Assembly (NCBI GenBank): GCA_024691465.1
Contig: JAILNO010000075.1
Location: forward strand, 1-5,198
Length of the DNA: 5,198 nt
Direction: 5' to 3'
Source of the DNA: Pseudobutyrivibrio sp.
GTDB taxonomy: Bacteria; Bacillota_A; Clostridia; Lachnospirales; Lachnospiraceae
Within the stretch, counting starts at the first letter, position 1. The number at the start of each line of letters is the position of its first letter. Below the pieces are notes generated by a model. The model was not told where the DNA came from. It worked only from the letters and a program-made list of their open reading frames with translations, and did no database searches. The translations under genes were made by a program, and so were the position numbers. Below are positions 1 through 5,198 of this stretch, piece after piece.

Positions 1-1296
1 ACTGATTGGACTTCCATGGCTACAGTGGTATTTAGTGATAGCGATATATCTATTGATGGAAGTGGCTGTAGTAATGAGGATGGAGTGTTATATATAACAG
101 AGGGAGGCGAGTATACTCTTACAGGAGAATCTAATGCCTGCTCTATCGTAATAAATACAGATGAGAATGTTAAGCTCATTTTAAATGGAGTGGAACTAAC
201 CAGTACAAATGGACCTGTCATCTATGGAGCCCAGGTTAAGAACCTCTATATCGAGCTTGCAGATGGGACTACCAATACTCTAACTGATAGTACTAATTAT
301 GAAACTGATTCTAATACAGGAGAGGTTATTGGTAAGGGAGTAATCTCTTGCGAGGATGATTTAATAATTCTTGGTGAAGGTACTCTTAATATCAATGCTA
401 ATTATAAACATGGTATAGTATCTGATGATAAGTTGTACATTGAATCTGGAACAATTAACGTAAACTGCTCTGCAACAGATGGATTACATGCTAATGATTT
501 AATCTGTGTGGACGGTGGTACTCTATATATAGTCGCTCCTAGTGATATGATTGAGAGCGAGGATATGCTAGTAATAAATGATGGTACCATCACAGGCTCT
601 AGTGATGATGAGGGCCTTGAGGCAAAGGGCAATATGTATATTAATGGTGGAACTATAGATATTGAGACAACAGATGATACTATCAATGCTGGTTCCTATA
701 TCGAGATTAATGGAGGAGATATTAGCCTGACAGCTACTGTTGGTGATGCTATTGATTGTAATGGCAACTATGATGGCTGTATCACTATTAATGGAGGTAA
801 CCTGGTAGCCGATGGCGGCTCCAATCCAGAGGGAGGTATCGATGCTGATAATTCGGCAGCGACCATTAATGGTGGCGAGATTATAATTGTTGGAGATGTG
901 AATAGTCCACTTACTGAGGATGGAAGCCAGATAGCTATTGTATATGGAAGTTTCAATGCAGGAGAGACTATTGATATTATAGATTCCGATGGAGCTACAG
1001 TATTTACAACTACTCCAGAGGCATCTGGAACTACTATGATTATTTCTTCAAGCGCATTTGAATCTAATGAGACATATACTATAACTGCAAATGGTAGTGA
1101 GGTCATGACTGTAACTACAGATTCACAGGTGGTGGAAGCAGGTGGCTCAGCAAGTGGTATGATGGGCGGCATGGGCCAGGGCCAGATGCCAGGTGGCCAG
1201 ATGCCAGACGGTGAGATGCCAAGTGGCGAGATGCCTAAAATGAATGGTGGACCAGGTGGAAATTTTGGCCAAAATAAATCGTCAGATAACTTATAA
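1..1296 (+). CDS. Cthe_2159-family carbohydrate-binding parallel beta-helix protein, 5'-truncated
   Basis: The frame is open from base 1 (TDWTS before the Met at base 16) with no upstream stop or ribosome binding site. The gene therefore starts outside the window and the Met at 16 is internal; a signal peptide or lipoprotein signal is expected in the missing part. Visible codons 50-100 match the family's entry region (LILNGVEL, then LADGTTNTLTD). Codons about 111-300 form successive coils of roughly 22-26 residues, each ending in a turn such as INGG, as in a right-handed beta-helix with many Asp residues. Codons about 316-377 look like a small beta-rich domain, and codons 380-431 are a Gly/Met/Pro-rich low-complexity tail. 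There is no LPXTG sorting signal. The family prototype from Clostridium thermocellum binds cellulose and pectin-type polysaccharides; binding without catalysis is inferred here. The substrate cannot be read from the sequence. Confidence 0.85.
   Translation, partial: TDWTSMATVVFSDSDISIDGSGCSNEDGVLYITEGGEYTLTGESNACSIVINTDENVKLILNGVELTSTNGPVIYGAQVKNLYIELADGTTNTLTDSTNYETDSNTGEVIGKGVISCEDDLIILGEGTLNINANYKHGIVSDDKLYIESGTINVNCSATDGLHANDLICVDGGTLYIVAPSDMIESEDMLVINDGTITGSSDDEGLEAKGNMYINGGTIDIETTDDTINAGSYIEINGGDISLTATVGDAIDCNGNYDGCITINGGNLVADGGSNPEGGIDADNSAATINGGEIIIVGDVNSPLTEDGSQIAIVYGSFNAGETIDIIDSDGATVFTTTPEASGTTMIISSSAFESNETYTITANGSEVMTVTTDSQVVEAGGSASGMMGGMGQGQMPGGQMPDGEMPSGEMPKMNGGPGGNFGQNKSSDNL
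1183..1236 (+). repeat. 15-bp tandem repeat encoding (Q/E)MP(G/D/S)G
   Basis: Three in-frame 15-bp units start at 1183, 1198 and 1213 (QMPGG, QMPDG, EMPSG). A partial fourth unit at 1228 reads EMP. The units differ at a few bases. They lie in the low-complexity C-terminal tail of the beta-helix protein. Because the unit is a multiple of three, copy-number change by slippage would keep the frame. Similar Met/Gly-rich tails occur in relatives of this family; their role is not known to me. Confidence 0.8.
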
Positions 1297-1310
1297 TAAA
1301 TCGTTACTAC

Positions 1311-1338
1311 TTGAAAAATATTAAATTTAGTATAGAAT
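1311..1338 (+). promoter_or_regulatory. Candidate sigma-A promoter for gltX
   Basis: TTGAAA (1311-1316, 5 of 6 to consensus) is separated by 16 bp from TAGAAT (1333-1338, 5 of 6). Transcription would start near 1344-1346, leaving a leader of about 52 bases. There is no room for a promoter between the terminator T-tract and the gltX start, so a promoter upstream of the hairpin, or read-through, is needed. This supports the call. Found by eye only. Confidence 0.55.
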
Positions 1339-1382
1339 AATTTAGGATTGCAAATTTAAAGCAATCCTAAATTTTTTGTTTT
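1339..1382 (+). terminator. Intrinsic terminator after the beta-helix gene
   Basis: A perfect 13-bp stem is formed by AATTTAGGATTGC (1339-1351) and GCAATCCTAAATT (1361-1373), with a 9-base loop AAATTTAAA. Six T residues follow at 1372-1377, then G and TTTT. It starts 42 bp after the stop at 1294-1296. Only 14 bp separate its end from the gltX ATG, so it also lies in the gltX leader. Confidence 0.88.
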
Positions 1383-1384
1383 AT

Positions 1385-1390
1385 GCGAGG
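1385..1390 (+). promoter_or_regulatory. Ribosome binding site that fixes the gltX start
   Basis: GCGAGG lies 6 bases before the ATG at 1397. It supports this ATG over the in-frame TTG at 1376, which falls in the terminator T-tract, has no ribosome binding site, and would add the non-family residues MFYARYK. Confidence 0.7.
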
Positions 1391-1396
1391 TATAAA

Positions 1397-2848
1397 ATGA
1401 GCAAAGTAAGAACACGTTTTGCACCATCACCTACAGGTAGAATGCATGTTGGTAATCTTCGTACAGCACTTTATGCTTTCTTGGTTGCTAAGCATGAGGA
1501 TGGTGATTTCCTTTTAAGAATAGAAGATACAGATCAGGAGAGATTAGTTGAGGGAGCAGTAGATATTATCTACCGTACTCTAGCTGCCACTGGTCTAGTA
1601 CATGATGAGGGTCCTGATAAGGATAAGGGCTGTGGTCCTTATGTTCAGTCTGAGCGTCAGGCTAAGGGCATATATCTTGAGTACGCTAAGAAGCTTATTG
1701 ATAAGGGAGAGGCATATTACTGCTTCTGTGATGATAAGCGTCTTGAGGAGTGCAAGCAGGTCATCGGAGATAAGGAGATATCTATCTACGATAAGCATTG
1801 TCTACACCTTTCTAAGGAAGAAGTGGAGGCTAATCTTGCTGCAGGCAAGCCATATGTTATCCGCCAGAACAATCCTCGTACAGGTACAACTACATTTAAT
1901 GATGAGTTATACGGTGAGATCACTGTTGATAATGCAGAGCTTGATGATATGATTCTTATTAAGTCTGATGGATATCCTACATATAATTTCGCCAATGTAG
2001 TAGATGATCATTTGATGGGAATTACTCATGTAGTTCGTGGTAATGAGTATATTTCATCTTCACCTAAGTACAATCGTCTATATGAGGCATTTGGTTGGGA
2101 AGTACCTAAGTATATTCACTGTCCACTTATTACTAATGAGGAGCATCAGAAGCTTTCTAAGCGTTCAGGACACTCTTCATATGAGGACTTGATCGAGCAG
2201 GGATTCCTTACTGAGGCAGTTGTCAACTTCGTAGCATTACTAGGATGGTCACCTGAGAATGATAATGAGATATTCTCACTTGATGAGCTTGTTAAGGAGT
2301 TTGATTATCACAGGATTTCTAAGTCTCCAGCTGTATTTGACATCACTAAGCTTAAGTGGATGAATGGTGAATACATGAAGGCTATGGATTTCGATAGATT
2401 CTATGAGATGGCAGAACCTTATCTCAAGGAATATATTAAGGGCGATTATGACCTTAAGAAGATTGCTAAGATGGTACAGACACGTATTGAGATTTTCCCT
2501 GATATTAAGGATCACGTGGATTTCTTTGATGCAGTACCTGAGTACGATTCTTCTATGTACACACATAAGAAGATGAAGACTAATGAGGAATCATCACTTA
2601 GTGTTCTCAAGGAGCTTTTACCTGTTCTTGAGGCACATGATGATTATACAAATGATGCTCTCTACACACTCCTTTCAGGATTTGCTGCAGAGCATGAGTA
2701 TAAGAATGGATACGTGCTTTGGCCAGTTCGTACAGCTGTTTCAGGTAAGCAGATGACCCCTGGCGGTGCAACAGAGCTTATGGAGATTCTTGGCAAGGAA
2801 GAGTCTATCAAGCGTATCAAAGCAGCTATTGATAAATTATCTAAATAG
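1397..2848 (+). CDS. gltX: Glutamyl-tRNA synthetase
   Basis: This 483-residue class I aminoacyl-tRNA synthetase attaches glutamate to tRNA-Glu in the cytosol, using ATP; the length is normal for bacterial GluRS. The N-terminal catalytic domain has [13 protein letters not shown] (8-20), whose HVGN is the HIGH-type motif, then LLRIEDTD (39-46). The ATP-binding KMSKS-type loop is KLSKR (252-256), and [18 protein letters not shown] (201-218) is a typical active-site stretch. C109-x-C111 and C135-x-H137 match the zinc-binding pattern known from E. coli GluRS. The helical anticodon-binding part follows, ending in the family-like [12 protein letters not shown]. Many Firmicutes GluRS are non-discriminating and also charge tRNA-Gln, working with GatCAB; the window cannot settle that. 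Arginine is mostly CGT (12 of 19), suggesting high expression. The leader is far too short for a T-box. The helicase gene follows after 51 bp. Confidence 0.97.
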   Translation: MSKVRTRFAPSPTGRMHVGNLRTALYAFLVAKHEDGDFLLRIEDTDQERLVEGAVDIIYRTLAATGLVHDEGPDKDKGCGPYVQSERQAKGIYLEYAKKLIDKGEAYYCFCDDKRLEECKQVIGDKEISIYDKHCLHLSKEEVEANLAAGKPYVIRQNNPRTGTTTFNDELYGEITVDNAELDDMILIKSDGYPTYNFANVVDDHLMGITHVVRGNEYISSSPKYNRLYEAFGWEVPKYIHCPLITNEEHQKLSKRSGHSSYEDLIEQGFLTEAVVNFVALLGWSPENDNEIFSLDELVKEFDYHRISKSPAVFDITKLKWMNGEYMKAMDFDRFYEMAEPYLKEYIKGDYDLKKIAKMVQTRIEIFPDIKDHVDFFDAVPEYDSSMYTHKKMKTNEESSLSVLKELLPVLEAHDDYTNDALYTLLSGFAAEHEYKNGYVLWPVRTAVSGKQMTPGGATELMEILGKEESIKRIKAAIDKLSK

Positions 2849-2854
2849 AATTTA

Positions 2855-2874
2855 ATAAGGTTGGGGAACCTTAT
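2855..2874 (+). promoter_or_regulatory. Small hairpin between gltX and the helicase gene
   Basis: ATAAGGTT (2855-2862) pairs perfectly with AACCTTAT (2867-2874) around a GGGG loop. No T-tract follows, so it is not an intrinsic terminator. It starts 7 bases after the gltX stop and ends 25 bases before the helicase ATG. It could protect a processed gltX 3' end or modulate helicase translation. The pairing is visible; the role is guesswork. Confidence 0.4.
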
Positions 2875-2890
2875 ATGAAGTTGGGCTATT

Positions 2891-2896
2891 AGGAGG
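2891..2896 (+). promoter_or_regulatory. Unusually close ribosome binding site of the helicase gene
   Basis: A full AGGAGG is followed by only 3 bases (AAT) before the ATG at 2900, closer than the usual 5-9. No other in-frame start fits: an in-frame TGA lies at 2876, and the Q motif (LNSSQQ) begins at residue 3, so a later start would cut it. The short spacing may lower translation. Confidence 0.7.
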
Positions 2897-2899
2897 AAT

Positions 2900-4732
2900 A
2901 TGGAGCTTAATAGCAGCCAGCAGAAGGCAGTTAATCATAAGGAAGGACCATGCTTGGTATTGGCAGGTCCTGGCAGTGGCAAGACCGCTGTGCTTACTAG
3001 GAGAGTGAATGCTCTCATACAATCTGGAACCCCAGCTGAGGAAATATTAGTCATTACTTTTACAAAAGCAGCGGCTATTGAAATGAAGGAACGTTTCGAC
3101 AGGTTATCAGATGGAGTTCATCCGGTTACTTTCGGGACGTTCCATTCTTTGTTTTGGGGAATATTACAGAAGGAATTGGGATATAAGAATAGTGATATAG
3201 TTATAGGCGGAGCTAGAGATAGAATTCTGAAGGAATCCATGATTAGGGCCGGACTTAATCAGGGCGATGGGATACTAATGAAGGCGCTTATCTCAGAGCT
3301 TTCAATGGTAAATAACAGTCCTTGCGAACTAGCTAATTATATACCCAAATTCGTTGATAAAAAGGAACTGTTGGATTTCTCTAATGCATATGAATACCTT
3401 AAGAATAAGTACCATGTAATAGACTTCGATGATATGCTTACTAAGGCCTATGGTCTATTTACAATGAAGCCTGAGGTTCTTAAGAAATGGCAGAATAGGT
3501 TCTCATACTTTCTTATTGATGAGATGCAGGATATGAACGATATACAGTTTGCTTTGATGAAGATGCTCGCTGAGAGGACTAATAATGTGTTCTGCGTAGG
3601 TGATGATGATCAGTCTATATATGGATTCAGAGGAGCGAATCCTTCTATTATGAAGGAGTTTGCTGAAGGTTACGAGGACATCACCACTATAGTCCTTGAT
3701 TACAATTACAGGAATCCTGGTAACCTGGTATCAAAGGCTGGCAGTCTGATAGCCAAGAATACCAATAGATATCCGAAGGACATTAATAGTGTCAATGATG
3801 ATGGTGGACTATATGTTACTGAGTGTGATTCAGATGTGGAAGAGGCGGAATATATTGTCAGGGAGATTTCAGAATTGCATCAGACAGGCAATAGTTATGA
3901 CTCTATTGCAGTGCTTTACAGGAATCATTCGGACGCTAAGTATCTGGTAGACAAGCTGCTTGAGGCGAAGGTACCTTTTTACCTAAAGGAGCAGATGCCT
4001 AATATATATTCGCATTTCATAATATCTGATATGGAGACTTACTTTCAGATTGCTTTGGGAAATGAGACTCGAGCACGTATATTATCTGTTATGAACAGGC
4101 CTAATAGATTCTTGCACAGACGCAGTGTAGAGGTTGGAAGTAACCTTAAGGGGATGCTTAGATTCTATAGAGATAATCCTATGGGGTATAGGGCGGTGGA
4201 AGCTCTTATTGCCGATATGAAATTAATAAGCAAGATGTCACCTTACTCAGCTGTTAATTACATTAAAAATGTGATGGGTTATGGTATGTTTCTTAAGGAA
4301 GAGGCTTCTAAGCATAATACCACCATGGAAGAATATATAGAGGTATTAGATTTCTTCTGTGAGATTATTAGAGACTGCAAGACTATTAAACAGGCTATTG
4401 ATAAGCTTAATATTCTTAGGCTTAAGATAGACTACGAGAATAAAAATAAAGTGGTGGATAAAAAGGGCAAGGTTGGATTATATACACTTCATTCCAGCAA
4501 GGGCCTTGAGTTTGAAAAAGTGTTTATCTTAGGAGTTAATGATGGGGTGATGCCTAGCAACAAGGCGGAGAGCAGAGAAGATGTGGAAGCTGAGCGCAGG
4601 CTGTTCTATGTGGGGATTACCAGAACTAAGAGAGACTTATATTTGAGTTATACCAATAAAAAAAATCGGGACAGGTCCCGATTTTTAGATGAAATGATGG
4701 TAGATTATTCTTCTTCTAAGTCTTCACCATAG
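2900..4732 (+). CDS. UvrD/PcrA-like superfamily 1A ATP-dependent DNA helicase, short form
   Basis: This 610-residue protein carries the complete SF1A helicase motif set. These are the Q motif (LNSSQQKAV, 3-11), Walker A (AGPGSGKT, 22-29), motif Ia (TFTKAAAIEMKER, 53-65), motif Ib (TFGTFHSLF), motif II (LIDEMQD, 205-211), motif III (VGDDDQSIYGFRG, 233-245), motif IV (YNYR, 268-271), motif V (TLHSSKGLEF, 529-538) and motif VI (YVGITRTKRDLYLSY, 570-584). Catalytic K28, D207/E208, Q238, R271 and R575 are all present, so it should be an active 3'-to-5' translocase on single-stranded DNA, probably in repair or replication-fork upkeep. It ends soon after motif VI and lacks the C-terminal extension of about 100 residues of PcrA/UvrD; domain 2B also looks slightly shorter. 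Motif II has Met where Thr is common (DEMQDMN). It is probably co-transcribed with gltX. Arginine is mostly AGA/AGG, unlike gltX. The last 28 bp overlap the opposite gene, and a terminator hairpin lies inside the frame. It is not called pcrA because a longer paralogue may exist elsewhere. Confidence 0.93.
   Translation: MELNSSQQKAVNHKEGPCLVLAGPGSGKTAVLTRRVNALIQSGTPAEEILVITFTKAAAIEMKERFDRLSDGVHPVTFGTFHSLFWGILQKELGYKNSDIVIGGARDRILKESMIRAGLNQGDGILMKALISELSMVNNSPCELANYIPKFVDKKELLDFSNAYEYLKNKYHVIDFDDMLTKAYGLFTMKPEVLKKWQNRFSYFLIDEMQDMNDIQFALMKMLAERTNNVFCVGDDDQSIYGFRGANPSIMKEFAEGYEDITTIVLDYNYRNPGNLVSKAGSLIAKNTNRYPKDINSVNDDGGLYVTECDSDVEEAEYIVREISELHQTGNSYDSIAVLYRNHSDAKYLVDKLLEAKVPFYLKEQMPNIYSHFIISDMETYFQIALGNETRARILSVMNRPNRFLHRRSVEVGSNLKGMLRFYRDNPMGYRAVEALIADMKLISKMSPYSAVNYIKNVMGYGMFLKEEASKHNTTMEEYIEVLDFFCEIIRDCKTIKQAIDKLNILRLKIDYENKNKVVDKKGKVGLYTLHSSKGLEFEKVFILGVNDGVMPSNKAESREDVEAERRLFYVGITRTKRDLYLSYTNKKNRDRSRFLDEMMVDYSSSKSSP
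4658..4686 (-). terminator. Terminator of the DUF1292 gene, lying inside the helicase coding region
   Basis: AAAAATCGGGAC (4661-4672) and GTCCCGATTTTT (4675-4686) are perfectly complementary; a realistic CAGG loop leaves an 11-bp stem with a GC core. Read on the minus strand, it begins 18 bases after the DUF1292 stop and is followed by an 8-base U tract (complement of A 4658-4665), which makes a strong terminator. On the plus strand it also has a 5-base T run at 4682-4686, so it could act in both directions. There it lies 43 bases before the helicase stop codon. Confidence 0.85.
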
Positions 4733-5016
4733 ACTTCATCGAATCTACGTGAAACTGCTTCGTACTCTTCATCACTCTCAATATTGTCAAGAGATGGTGC
4801 ACCAGTCTCATCCTCGCTGTAACGGTAGATGAATACTTCGCCATCCTCATTAGGCTCGCCGTTATCATCAAGTGGTAATAGTACAATATAATCCTGATCG
4901 CCTAAGTCGAAAATAGTGAGAATCTCACATGTGACTTCGTTACCGTCATCTAAATTTAAAGTGACAACTACATCATCATCTTCGTTGTCAACTGGGAATA
5001 CCTGATTATCGTCCAT
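4705..5016 (-). CDS. DUF1292 (YrzB-like) acidic protein
   Basis: This 103-residue protein has the DUF1292 pattern: a beta-rich core with VTLNLDDGNEVTCEILTIF (18-36), then DYIVLLPLD (42-50), GEVFIYRY (59-66) and the ending IESDEEYEAVSRRFDEVY (79-96). The biochemical role of the family is unknown; members are small cytosolic proteins, often near ruvX-type genes in Firmicutes, which is not the case here. It is extremely acidic: 36 Asp/Glu against 3 Arg, with no Lys or His. The start is fixed by AAGGAG on the minus strand (5023-5028), 6 bases before the ATG. It has its own candidate promoter and terminator, so it is probably a single-gene unit. Its stop overlaps the helicase 3' end by 28 bp. Confidence 0.9.
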   Translation of the reverse strand: MDDNQVFPVDNEDDDVVVTLNLDDGNEVTCEILTIFDLGDQDYIVLLPLDDNGEPNEDGEVFIYRYSEDETGAPSLDNIESDEEYEAVSRRFDEVYGEDLEEE

Positions 5017-5041
5017 TATATGCTCCTTTTGTTTATTTTAT

Positions 5042-5070
5042 TTGTTTAAGACATGTCCTTATGATATAAT
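5042..5070 (+). promoter_or_regulatory. Candidate plus-strand promoter with extended -10
   Basis: TGATATAAT (5062-5070) is a perfect extended -10 element (TGnTATAAT). A weak -35, TTGTTT (5042-5047), lies 17 bp upstream. Transcription would start near 5077, giving a leader of about 80 bases to the ATG at 5158. Its -10 overlaps the minus-strand -10 at 5061-5066. Confidence 0.45.
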
Positions 5071-5089
5071 TCATCAGGAATATTGTCTA
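5061..5089 (-). promoter_or_regulatory. Candidate promoter of the DUF1292 gene
   Basis: On the minus strand, TAGACA (5084-5089) and TATCAT (5061-5066) are separated by 17 bp. The predicted start near 5054 gives a leader of about 38 bases, fitting the ATG at 5016. A GACATGTC palindrome (5050-5057) sits at the predicted start site. Found by eye only. Confidence 0.5.
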
Positions 5090-5111
5090 GTAAAATATTT
5101 ATTTTATCTAG
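5087..5111. repeat. Imperfect AT-rich palindrome flanked by CTAG, possible operator
   Basis: TAAAATA (5091-5097) and TATTTTA (5100-5106) are inverted copies around TT. CTAG flanks both sides (5087-5090 and 5108-5111), with one extra T on the right. TCTAGTA also recurs as a direct repeat at 5086-5092 and 5107-5113, 21 bp apart, about two helical turns. It overlaps the -35 of the minus-strand promoter and lies in the leader of the plus-strand gene. Regulator binding is an inference; AT-rich DNA yields such patterns by chance. Confidence 0.35.
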
Positions 5112-5157
5112 TATTTATATAAATAATTTCGCTTAATGGGAGAAACGAGGCATATTT

Positions 5158-5198
5158 ATGAATATTTCAAGGGGCGATTTTCGAGAATATGGTCCTAG
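5158..5198 (+). CDS. Start of an unidentified plus-strand gene, cut by the right edge
   Basis: ATG at 5158 is preceded by GAGG (5147-5150) with 7-base spacing and opens a frame, MNISRGDFREYGP, that stays open to the window end. Thirteen complete codons are too few to identify the product, and I do not recognise it. The promoter candidate upstream and the divergent arrangement with the DUF1292 gene support a real gene start. A competing 20-codon frame at 5136-5198 has no ribosome binding site. Confidence 0.5.
   Translation, partial: MNISRGDFREYGP

Noticed and set aside
402..1172. Open minus-strand frames at 402-686 and 768-1172 (94 and 134 codons)
   Set aside because: They are antisense to a clear beta-helix gene, have no ribosome binding site or recognisable domain, and are explained by the repetitive codon pattern of the plus-strand gene.
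1376..1396. Longer gltX from the TTG at 1376
   Set aside because: The TTG lies in the terminator T-tract with no ribosome binding site, and the added residues are not GluRS-like; the ATG at 1397 has GCGAGG at good spacing.
1297..1396. T-box or other riboswitch upstream of gltX
   Set aside because: The region is only 100 bp, the predicted leader is about 52 bases, and no T-box consensus or specifier stem is visible.
1595..2566. Frames overlapping gltX (1595-1798 -, 1602-1952 +, 1786-1995 -, 2276-2566 -)
   Set aside because: They lie entirely inside the conserved gltX coding region, lack start signals and show no family pattern.
2849..2899. Intrinsic terminator between gltX and the helicase gene
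   Set aside because: The 8-bp hairpin at 2855-2874 is not followed by a T-tract.
5136..5198. Complete 20-codon ORF starting MGETRH
   Set aside because: It has no ribosome binding site and overlaps the better supported start at 5158 in another frame; probably a chance frame.
1..5198. Mobile element, CRISPR array, tRNA or defence system
   Set aside because: No transposase, terminal inverted repeats, regular spacer array, tRNA-like fold or defence-type gene is visible. The helicase has no nuclease or other partner beside it that would suggest a defence role.

Overview
The window looks like a chromosomal stretch from a moderately AT-rich Clostridia member, most likely of the Lachnospiraceae (Butyrivibrio/Roseburia-like). 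This rests on the style of the proteins: a Cthe_2159-type beta-helix protein with a Met/Gly/Pro tail, a clostridial-type GluRS, a short UvrD/PcrA-like helicase and an acidic DUF1292 protein. Strong AGGAGG-type ribosome binding sites and short U-tract terminators fit too. The taxon is an inference; no rRNA or other marker is present.

Layout. Bases 1-1296 (+) hold the 3' part of a probably secreted carbohydrate-binding parallel beta-helix protein, cut by the left edge. Bases 1297-1396 hold a clear intrinsic terminator and a likely promoter for the next gene, packed so tightly that the terminator hairpin falls in the gltX leader. Bases 1397-2848 (+) encode glutamyl-tRNA synthetase (gltX). After a 51-bp gap with a small hairpin and an AGGAGG site, bases 2900-4732 (+) encode a 610-residue superfamily 1A helicase. 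The DUF1292 gene runs the other way (4705-5016, -); the two genes overlap tail to tail by 28 bp, and the terminator hairpin for this gene pair lies inside the helicase reading frame. Bases 5017-5157 are an AT-rich divergent regulatory region with interlaced candidate promoters and an imperfect palindrome. A new plus-strand gene starts at 5158 and is cut by the right edge.

How the genes relate. gltX and the helicase are close, co-directional and without a terminator between them, so they are probably co-transcribed, but arginine codon use suggests very different expression levels. The beta-helix gene is separated by the terminator and is functionally unrelated to the rest (extracellular polysaccharide binding versus translation and DNA repair). 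The DUF1292 gene seems to be a single-gene unit.

I see no mobile element, CRISPR array, RNA gene or new multi-gene system. The points most worth a second look are regulatory: the hairpin inside the helicase coding region, the terminator overlapping the gltX 5' leader, and the interlaced divergent promoters with the palindrome at the right end.
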